Part shown: piece after piece, positions 31,774-37,340 of the stretch | Layout of the letters: each line of letters starts with the position of its first letter | Position numbering within the stretch: the stretch's first letter is position 1 | NCBI GenBank assembly: GCA_009694415.1 | Contig: SHUZ01000007.1 | Span: 1-37,340 of the forward strand | Direction: 5' to 3' | Origin: Acidimicrobiia bacterium | GTDB lineage: Bacteria > Actinomycetota > Acidimicrobiia > IMCC26256 > JAENVU01 | DNA length: 37,340 nucleotides | Made by a program: the position numbers and the translations under genes | The notes under the pieces: model-generated | What the model was told of the DNA's origin: nothing | The model's input: the letters and a program-made list of their open reading frames with translations, nothing else | The model's database searches: none

Positions 31774-33282
31774 GTGACACGCACCATTTCGCATTGGATA
31801 GATGGCAAGATCTGGGATGCACGCCCGGATCGCACTAACGATATTTTTGATCCCTGTTCGGGTGAAGTTGCCGCGCAGGTGGCATTGGCGGGTCGCGCTG
31901 AGATTGACGCGGCGGTAGCGGGAGCTAAAACCGCGTTTGACGAGTGGAAGGAAGTGTCGCTTTCTCGGCGTGTGAAGGTGTTATTCGCGTTCCGCGAGTT
32001 GTTGGACGAACGCGCGGAGGAACTAGCGCGCTCAATTAGCACGGAGCACGGCAAGGTTCTTTCGGACGCGATTGGCGAAGTCGCTCGCGGTCAAGAGGTC
32101 GTGGAGTTTGCGTGTGGCATCCCGCATCTCTTGAAGGGTGGCTACTCGGAATCGGTATCTACTGGTACCGATGTTCATTCGATTCGCCAGCCATTAGGTG
32201 TAGTTGCAGGAATCACCCCTTTCAATTTTCCCGCGATGGTTCCAATGTGGATGTTCCCGATTGCGATCGCATGTGGCAACACGTTCATCCTCAAACCAAG
32301 CGAACGCGATCCGTCTGCGTCGTTGGTAATTGCTGAGCTTTGGGCTGAGGCGGGTTTACCCGAAGGCGTGTTTACGGTGCTGCAAGGCGACAAGCAGGCA
32401 GTGGATGGCCTACTTGCGCACCCCGATGTGCGGGCGGTGAGTTTTGTTGGGTCGACTCCTATCGCTAGATACGTATACGAAACCGCCGCGGCCAATGGCA
32501 AGCGTGTTCAGGCATTGGGCGGAGCGAAGAATCACATGATCGTGTTGCCCGACGCCGATATCGACGCGGCGGCAGACGCGGCGGTAAGTGCAGGGTACGG
32601 CTCTTCCGGAGAACGGTGTATGGCTATATCCGTTGTCGTTGCAGTTGATCCGGTAGGCGACGCGCTCGTAGATGCGATCGCACAGCGGTCGCGAGCTGTA
32701 CGTACTGGCCCGACCTTTGACGAAGCCTCTGAGATGGGTCCTCTCATCACGGCAGTTCATAGGGACAAGGTCGTCGGTTTCGTGGAATCCGGAATAGCTG
32801 AGGGAGCAGAGCTGGTTGTCGACGGCAGAGAAGTCCCGAATGCTGTCGATTCCTCAGGCTTCTTCCTTGGACCGTGCCTGTTCGATGGTGTTACCCCGGA
32901 GATGTCCATCTATCGCGAAGAAATCTTCGGACCCGTACTTTCTGTGATTCGCGTTGCGAACTACGAAGAGGCAGTTCGGCTTGTGTCGGATAACCCGTAC
33001 GGAAACGGGGTTGCACTGTTCACGAGGGACGGCGGCGCGGCACGGCGCTTCGAACGCGAAGTCGATGCTGGCATGGTCGGTATCAACGTCCCGATTCCTG
33101 TCCCCATGGCGTATTACTCGTTCGGTGGTTGGAAGCAGAGCCTGTTCGGTGACACCCATGTGCATGGTCCCGAGGGAGTGCACTTCTACACGCGCGGCAA
33201 AGTTGTTACATCGCGGTGGGCGGACCCTGGTGCCGTGGGCGACACGGGGCGACCTGATCTTGGGTTTCCTACAAATGCCTAA
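31774..33282 (+). CDS. mmsA: Methylmalonate-semialdehyde dehydrogenase (CoA-acylating)
   Basis: A 502-residue aldehyde dehydrogenase that converts malonate or methylmalonate semialdehyde to acetyl- or propionyl-CoA. Cys282 lies in SSGERCMAIS. The usual general-base position reads QALGGAKNH instead of LELGG, the hallmark of this CoA-acylating subfamily. PFNFPAMVPMWMFPIA and VPMAYYSFGGWKQSLFGD are also typical. The GTG start has GGAAGG 7 nt upstream. Placed after potABCD, it suggests that the imported amine yields beta-alanine or a related beta-amino acid, transaminated to malonate semialdehyde. Its stop lies inside a 16-bp tandem repeat. Confidence 0.93.
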   Translation: MTRTISHWIDGKIWDARPDRTNDIFDPCSGEVAAQVALAGRAEIDAAVAGAKTAFDEWKEVSLSRRVKVLFAFRELLDERAEELARSISTEHGKVLSDAIGEVARGQEVVEFACGIPHLLKGGYSESVSTGTDVHSIRQPLGVVAGITPFNFPAMVPMWMFPIAIACGNTFILKPSERDPSASLVIAELWAEAGLPEGVFTVLQGDKQAVDGLLAHPDVRAVSFVGSTPIARYVYETAAANGKRVQALGGAKNHMIVLPDADIDAAADAAVSAGYGSSGERCMAISVVVAVDPVGDALVDAIAQRSRAVRTGPTFDEASEMGPLITAVHRDKVVGFVESGIAEGAELVVDGREVPNAVDSSGFFLGPCLFDGVTPEMSIYREEIFGPVLSVIRVANYEEAVRLVSDNPYGNGVALFTRDGGAARRFEREVDAGMVGINVPIPVPMAYYSFGGWKQSLFGDTHVHGPEGVHFYTRGKVVTSRWADPGAVGDTGRPDLGFPTNA

Positions 33283-33320
33283 GGGAGCAGCCGCCTAAGG
33301 GAGCAGCCGCCTAAGGGAGC
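33277..33320 (+). repeat. 16-bp tandem repeat over the mmsA stop
   Basis: GCCTAAGGGAGCAGCC occurs at 33277-33292 and 33293-33308, and its first 12 bases recur at 33309-33320. The first copy contains the mmsA TAA. The repeat lies in the short gap before the convergent LLM gene and was probably made by replication slippage; it shows no clear hairpin terminator. Confidence 0.85.
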
Positions 33321-33335
33321 TACACAAAAGTTTGT

Positions 33336-34229
33336 TCAAGCAGTTCGTATTACCGGTGCCACTGCTTCCATGAAGTGTTGAAGCGTGTCGGGTTCGGCGA
33401 AGTCCGTGAATTGGATTACGAATCCTTCGACGCCAGAAGCCGCCTCGCTCGCTAGAGCATCGGCCACCTCGTTCGCGGTACCTGCCACTAGACCACCCCA
33501 TCCACCGAAACGCCTTTGCGCAGTAGCGAGTGTCTCGTCCCGCGATGCTTCGTCCAATACGAGTGCGACTGGATGTTGTACCGAGATGCGCGCGTCACCT
33601 GCGAGTGGCCGTAGGTCGTCGAGACGGTTTATCGCGTAAGTCGGGCAGTTCCACCAATCCGCATGGTCCCGAACAAGCGGCATTGTGAGGTGAGGACCAG
33701 CACCGCCAATATGGAGCGGAGGCCGCGGGAGTTGCACGGGGACCGGGCGGCCGATAGCGCCATCAAGCGTGAAATATTTTCCATTGAAACTAAAGGCTTC
33801 TCCCGAGAACATGAGGTCGAGAATCTCGATCGACTCACCCATGCGTTCCGCTCGTTCGACCTTGCTGAATTGGCCGAAGCCGTACGACTCGAGTTCCGCT
33901 TCTACGGACCCCCATCCGAGTCCGAGTTCTAGGCGGCCGTCAGAGATCACATCGAGGGTCGCTGCCATCTTCGCGAGAACTACTGGATGTCTGAACGGAT
34001 CGGCATTGACCAAGTGCCCCAATCGGATGGTCACCGTGCGCGCAGCGAGTGCCGCTGCAAGCGTCCAGCCTTCGAAAGTGTCTTTGTCCGGCGCGCCTGG
34101 GGCGGCAATGTGATCCATCAGCCATAAAGAATCGAAGCCAGCCGCTTCCGCAGCAAGAGTTCGTTCGAGGATTGTGGCGAAGTTCATTCTCAACTGAGGT
34201 AGGTAACACCCAAACCACGGAGTACTCAT
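33336..34229 (-). CDS. LLM-class (luciferase-like, F420-type) oxidoreductase
   Basis: A 297-residue TIM-barrel protein of the bacterial-luciferase superfamily. MSTPWFGCYLPQL, AAGFDSLWLMDHIAAP, RLGHLVNADPFRHPVVLAK and DVISDGRLELGLGWG follow the usual order of LLM flavin- or F420-dependent enzymes. ATG 34229 is chosen because the family starts with this first strand and a TACCGT -10 lies 7 nt before it; a 127-residue extension in the same frame reads like a shadow of the divergent SDR gene. F420 versus FMN and the substrate cannot be settled by eye. It is convergent to mmsA and divergent from an SDR gene. Confidence 0.85.
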   Translation of the reverse strand: MSTPWFGCYLPQLRMNFATILERTLAAEAAGFDSLWLMDHIAAPGAPDKDTFEGWTLAAALAARTVTIRLGHLVNADPFRHPVVLAKMAATLDVISDGRLELGLGWGSVEAELESYGFGQFSKVERAERMGESIEILDLMFSGEAFSFNGKYFTLDGAIGRPVPVQLPRPPLHIGGAGPHLTMPLVRDHADWWNCPTYAINRLDDLRPLAGDARISVQHPVALVLDEASRDETLATAQRRFGGWGGLVAGTANEVADALASEAASGVEGFVIQFTDFAEPDTLQHFMEAVAPVIRTA

Positions 34230-34236
34230 CGGCACG

Positions 34237-34242
34237 ACGGTA
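34237..34242 (-). promoter_or_regulatory. Putative leaderless promoter of the LLM gene
   Basis: On the minus strand TACCGT ends 7 nt before the ATG, with no ribosome binding site. The neighbouring SDR gene on the + strand has a strong GAGGAGGA (34268-34275) shortly before its GTG, so the two divergent genes seem to use different initiation modes. Confidence 0.4.
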
Positions 34243-34278
34243 GCGTGACGTGACCTACTAACAGCCCGAGGAGGATCT

Positions 34279-35058
34279 GTGATCGACCCAGGTACCGCGG
34301 AAATGCACTCGATTGAGTCCAAGGTTGTGATTGTTACTGGTTCCGGACGTGGCGTTGGCAGAGGGATTGCTGTGCACCTCGCCAAGGGCGGCGCGCGGGT
34401 TGTCGTTGCTGAATGGAAGCCTGAACTGATGGAGAGCACAGTTGCAGAGTTAGACGCGCTCGGTTCCGATGTTCTTGGTGTGGGTTGCAACATCATGGAG
34501 CAGTCTGAGATCGAGGCGATGGTAGCGGCGACCGTCGACCGCTTTGGACGCGTCGATGGACTCGTGAACAATGCGCAGACCTTTCGTCCTATGGCATCTA
34601 TGGCAGACATAACCGAAGAAGACCTCGACGTGTTTTACAGGTCTGGCGTAAAGGGAACGCTTTGGGCGATGCAAGCCGTGCGCCCCCACATGGCGAAACA
34701 GGGTTGGGGCCGCATTGTTAATTTCGCATCGTCAATGGGAATCACAGGTGGGCGCGACTTTGGCGCATACAACGCGTCCAAGGAAGCGATACGCGCACTG
34801 ACGAGAACGGCCGCGCGCGAATGGGCAGAAGAAGGAATCGTTGTGAACTGCATCGCTCCCGCGGCGGCTGACCACCACGGCGCCGCGGGCAAGGCGAGTG
34901 AGGGTTACCGGCAGTTCGTAGAAAACTGCCCGATGCATAGACAGGGAGATCCCGAAACCGACATCGGTCCACTGGCTTGGTTCCTTTGCTCGGACGCGTG
35001 TCGGTACTTGACCGGCCACACATTTATGGCCGACGGCGGCGCTTTCATGTGGGCCTAG
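34279..35058 (+). CDS. Short-chain dehydrogenase/reductase
   Basis: A 259-residue classical SDR. The Rossmann motif TGSGRGVG starts at residue 20, NNAQ at 97-100 replaces the usual NNAG, the catalytic serine is Ser151 in NFASSMG, and Tyr164 and Lys168 lie in YNASK. The cofactor preference is unclear. It starts at GTG 34279 after GAGGAGGA; an in-frame ATG at 34303 is a less likely alternative. It is divergent from the LLM gene and followed by a stop-start mini-ORF of the kind seen in the purine cluster, though the next gene lies on the other strand. The substrate is unknown. Confidence 0.88.
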   Translation: MIDPGTAEMHSIESKVVIVTGSGRGVGRGIAVHLAKGGARVVVAEWKPELMESTVAELDALGSDVLGVGCNIMEQSEIEAMVAATVDRFGRVDGLVNNAQTFRPMASMADITEEDLDVFYRSGVKGTLWAMQAVRPHMAKQGWGRIVNFASSMGITGGRDFGAYNASKEAIRALTRTAAREWAEEGIVVNCIAPAAADHHGAAGKASEGYRQFVENCPMHRQGDPETDIGPLAWFLCSDACRYLTGHTFMADGGAFMWA

Positions 35059-35069
35059 CGCGCGAGCAG

Positions 35070-35087
35070 ATGAAAGCGACGCGATGA
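35070..35087 (+). other. Orphan five-codon mini-ORF downstream of the SDR gene
   Basis: ATG AAA GCG ACG CGA TGA (MKATR) ends by overlapping a second ATG at 35084, again a 14-nt step. GATGAAAGCGAC occurs at 35069-35080 and 35083-35094. The frame from 35084 runs antisense into the next gene and stops after about 45 codons, so no real gene follows. It may be a remnant of a lost junction or a chance duplication. Confidence 0.35.
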
Positions 35088-35100
35088 AAGCGACAAGAGT

Positions 35101-35907
35101 TCAGGCGTTGAGAGTTATGAGTAGTTCGGTGAGGCTTTCGATACTCCGCTGGGCGGCTGATGCGTATCCCTCGGCTTCGATCTCCGGTCCGATCACCTCG
35201 AGATCAAAGCATCCCTGGTAGCCAGCTTCGACAACGTCGCTGAGGATTCGTTCCAATGGAATGTCGCCATCACCGGGAACCAATCGGTTCGGTGTGGAGA
35301 GCGTCCCGACGCGGAAGTCGCTTACCTGTACCAGCCGGATCGTGTCGATCGACGACCGTACTGTTTCGGCGAGGTCGCGTTCTGCCCAGCACGCGTTGAT
35401 CTCCATGCAGACGCCAGTACCTAATCTGCGCGCCAGAAAAACGTCGTCTGCGAGGGTGTGTACGAAACCAACATCTACCCGCAATGAGTTCGTGTGTTCA
35501 ATTGCAAACGGGATGCCTCGCTCGGCCGCCTCGGCGAGTGCGGGCTGGATCGCTTCCTCGAGCGCGTCCGCGGCGTCTGTCCATGGCAGGTGTCCTGCTG
35601 GGCCAGTCGTGAACACAAGGCACTCGGCGCCGATGGCAGTTGCGGTCTCTAGTGCGTGCGATAGACGCTCGCGTTGGCGGGACCATTGCGAAGGATCGGC
35701 GAGTTGGAAAGGTCCTAGGCCGATCAGGTTGGTGACGCGTAGACCGGCATCGCGTATTCGAGCCGTACCGTCGGTCCATCCATGACGTTCAAGTTTCGCT
35801 ACTGAGATTCCCACGCTGTTGATCGCGTGCTGCTCATAAAACGCGAGGTCTTCTTCTAACGACCAGTTGTATGTACTGATCGCGCTCACTGAGATTCTTG
35901 GATGCAT
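35101..35907 (-). CDS. Sugar-phosphate isomerase/epimerase-like TIM-barrel protein
   Basis: A 268-residue protein of the xylose-isomerase-like TIM-barrel (AP endonuclease 2) family. Likely metal ligands fall in the expected places: Glu in FAIEHTNSLR, Glu in GVCMEINACWAE, Asp in LVQVSDFRVG and Glu in CFDLEVIGPEI. RLVPGDGDIPLERIL is the usual loop before the last strands. Members include inosose dehydratases and hydroxypyruvate isomerases, so the exact reaction is not assigned. Its ATG overlaps the stop of the upstream SDR gene by one base, suggesting they act on the same substrate. Confidence 0.8.
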   Translation of the reverse strand: MHPRISVSAISTYNWSLEEDLAFYEQHAINSVGISVAKLERHGWTDGTARIRDAGLRVTNLIGLGPFQLADPSQWSRQRERLSHALETATAIGAECLVFTTGPAGHLPWTDAADALEEAIQPALAEAAERGIPFAIEHTNSLRVDVGFVHTLADDVFLARRLGTGVCMEINACWAERDLAETVRSSIDTIRLVQVSDFRVGTLSTPNRLVPGDGDIPLERILSDVVEAGYQGCFDLEVIGPEIEAEGYASAAQRSIESLTELLITLNA

Positions 35908-36680
35908 CAGCCAAGGAGGAGGGCGCGAGCCCCGCTGCTTCCTCCGTCGAGAGCCAAGTTGGTACCTGTGATGAACTCGCTCTCAGTTGACGCAAGAAAG
36001 ACCGCCGCGTGGGCTACGTCATCTGCAACGCCGAGGCGCGTGAGGTGCATTCCTTCGAGTCTGGCGCGCCGCTCATCGGTGATGTCTGCATCTCGACGAT
36101 CGTTGAGTACATACCCTGGACTAATCGTGTTGCAGCGGATGCCGTGGCTTGCGTAGTCGACTGCGATCGCTCTAGTGAGACCGTTTAGACCGGCTTTGCT
36201 AGCGATGTATGCAGTGAATCCCTTGGCGGCGCGCTCGGCTTGGCGCGTCGAGATATTGATGATGGATCCGTGACCCGCATCGAGCATGTGGGGTATCGCC
36301 GCGCGGCAACACCACATCGGTGCAGTCAGATTTACGCGCAACGCCTCGTCCCATGTTTCTGTGCTCAAGTCTGTAACTGCACCGTCGGACACATCTGTTG
36401 TGCCGGAAACCGCATTGTTGACTAGAACGGTTATGCCTCCGAGCGCGGAAGATGCCTGTTCAACAAGTTCCTCGCAGGTCGACTCGCCATCTAGGTCCGC
36501 CAACACAAGTTCTGCCGTACCGTTGTCTCCGCGTATTTCGGCGACTACCGCTTCGCCGCGGATTTCGTCGCGTCCAGTTACAACAACCGCGGCACCTTCG
36601 GCAGCGCAGCGAAGCGCGATGGCCCGACCAATCCCTGCAGTTGACCCTGTGATCAGAACCCGTTCACCCCCGAGGCGCAT
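35907..36680 (-). CDS. Short-chain dehydrogenase/reductase
   Basis: A 257-residue classical SDR with TGSTAGIG from residue 11, NNA at 88-90, Ser144 in NIST, and Tyr158 and Lys162 in YIASK. CNTISPGYVLND and the C-terminal FITGTNLALDGGSS are standard. ATG 36680 is chosen because the nucleotide-binding fold begins at once and a TAACCT -10 lies 7 nt upstream; a 39-residue extension toward 36797 would overlap the metal-permease gene. It is coupled to the isomerase-like gene. The substrate is unknown, probably a sugar, polyol or hydroxyacid. Confidence 0.88.
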   Translation of the reverse strand: MRLGGERVLITGSTAGIGRAIALRCAAEGAAVVVTGRDEIRGEAVVAEIRGDNGTAELVLADLDGESTCEELVEQASSALGGITVLVNNAVSGTTDVSDGAVTDLSTETWDEALRVNLTAPMWCCRAAIPHMLDAGHGSIINISTRQAERAAKGFTAYIASKAGLNGLTRAIAVDYASHGIRCNTISPGYVLNDRRDADITDERRARLEGMHLTRLGVADDVAHAAVFLASTESEFITGTNLALDGGSSGARALLLG

Positions 36681-36687
36681 GAACGGT

Positions 36688-36693
36688 AGGTTA
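36688..36693 (-). promoter_or_regulatory. Putative leaderless promoter of the SDR-isomerase pair
   Basis: On the minus strand TAACCT ends 7 nt before the SDR ATG, in the 28-nt gap after the metal permease stop. It suggests the SDR-isomerase pair is transcribed separately from the transporter gene. Confidence 0.4.
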
Positions 36694-36708
36694 GTGAATC
36701 GGTTGGCG

Positions 36709-37340
36709 TCAGTGATGAGACGGGAGGGAGAAGCCGGCGCGTGTCGTGCCCGTGATGCCGGCGACGATCGCGAAGATTCCGGTAGCCACGAGAACAATGG
36801 CGCCCCCCGGAGCGAGGCCCCACATGCGCGCTGCGGCGAGGCCGATCACTGCGCTCAGTGCGCCGATCCCTGCAGCCCCGACGATCGTTGTCCGGAACGA
36901 TCGTGCCAGAAGGCGGCTGGACGCGACCGGCAACACCATCAGCGCCGCTATTAGCAGCACCCCCACAATGCGCGTAGCAGCAACGATCGTGACGGCCGTG
37001 AGGATTGCGAGGAGTGCATTCAGCCCATCGACCGGTATGCCCGCCACGCGAGCGGCGCCATCGTCCAGCACGACCGATAGGAGCGCGCGACCCGTTACCA
37101 TTGTGCAAGCGACGATCAATGTCCCTATTGCGGCGACTACCCAAACGTCTGTGGGCGATACCGTAAGGATTGAGCCGAACAGGTAAGGCACCACATTGAC
37201 GCTTATGCCCTCTGCCGCCGCGCGGCTAGCGAATACCGCACCGGCCGCGATACCGCCGTAGAAGAAGAGAGCTAGTGCGAGGTCGCCAGAGGCTTTGCCG
37301 CGCCCACGTAGCCACTCCACTAAGAGCGCGCCGACTACCG
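36709..37340 (-). CDS. ABC-3 family metal (zinc/manganese) permease, C-terminal part
   Basis: A membrane protein that runs off the right edge of the window; no start is visible, and the frame is open through GTG 37320 to the end. About 210 residues remain, with several hydrophobic helices. VEWLRGRGKASGDLALALFF, AGIPVDGLNALLAILTAVTI and GVLLIAALMVLPVASSRLLA are typical of ZnuB/MntB permeases. The matching ATPase and binding protein would lie beyond the window, probably upstream on the minus strand. The metal cannot be told from the permease alone. Confidence 0.88.
   Translation of the reverse strand, partial: VVGALLVEWLRGRGKASGDLALALFFYGGIAAGAVFASRAAAEGISVNVVPYLFGSILTVSPTDVWVVAAIGTLIVACTMVTGRALLSVVLDDGAARVAGIPVDGLNALLAILTAVTIVAATRIVGVLLIAALMVLPVASSRLLARSFRTTIVGAAGIGALSAVIGLAAARMWGLAPGGAIVLVATGIFAIVAGITGTTRAGFSLPSHH

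Noticed and set aside
34230-34610. 127-residue N-terminal extension of the LLM protein
   Set aside because: It lies antisense to the SDR gene and has low-complexity composition; the family starts at MSTPWFG with a promoter just before it.
35101-35900. Small + strand frame from ATG 35084 as a gene after the SDR
   Set aside because: It runs antisense to the isomerase-like gene, ends after about 45 codons and has no recognisable sequence.
1-37340. CRISPR array or intact insertion sequence
   Set aside because: No regularly spaced direct repeats of suitable length and no transposase motifs were seen on either strand.

Overview
The window is moderately GC-rich, densely coded DNA from an actinobacterial chromosome. 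The HspR-ClpB pair, a BldC-type regulator, the Glu-Asp-Phe/Lys tRNA cluster, an F420-type LLM oxidoreductase, frequent GTG starts and many apparently leaderless promoters all point to Actinomycetota. An Acidimicrobiia-like lineage is my best guess, but no rRNA is present to confirm it.

Region 1 (1-14189, all + strand): the end of hspR and complete clpB, a terminator-like hairpin, then a purine cluster purA-purD-purB-purC-purS-purQ-pyrE-purL-purF-purM. Together these encode most steps from PRPP to AIR, SAICAR and AMP, with pyrE supplying OMP. purN, purE/K, purH and guaA/B are absent from the window. The purC/purS and purS/purQ junctions are plain ATGA overlaps. Five other junctions carry tiny stop-start mini-ORFs: 3 codons before purD, 5 before purB, 5+5 before purC, 5 before pyrE and 5+5 before purM. 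In all but the purD case they step exactly 14 nt. purL and purF instead have their own leaderless-type promoters.

Region 2 (14195-17236): a minus-strand parA/zinc-ribbon pair, divergent bldC, four tRNA genes, and a decaying patch. The patch holds a VOC-domain remnant and an XRE-antitoxin/nucleotidyltransferase pair. The antitoxin has an in-frame nonsense codon, and the other two have internal deletions.

Region 3 (17242-33320): a PLP decarboxylase, an atypical LuxR-type regulator, csrA, an Lrp-aminotransferase operon, bioA-bioF-bioD, a second class III aminotransferase with an aminobutyraldehyde-type dehydrogenase, and a divergent potA-potD-potB-potC-mmsA operon. The likely theme is import of polyamines or other omega-amines, transamination, and oxidation to succinate or acyl-CoA, with biotin synthesis inserted between the two aminotransferase loci.

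Region 4 (33336-37340): an LLM-family oxidoreductase, two SDR dehydrogenases, a TIM-barrel isomerase-like protein and the end of an ABC-3 metal permease gene. This looks like accessory catabolism of unknown substrate.

A recurring feature is a TANNNT hexamer 6-7 nt before an ATG or GTG, suggesting leaderless mRNAs for purL, purF, parA, the LuxR regulator, bioA, the XRE gene, the LLM gene and one SDR. No CRISPR array, intact insertion sequence or rRNA was seen.
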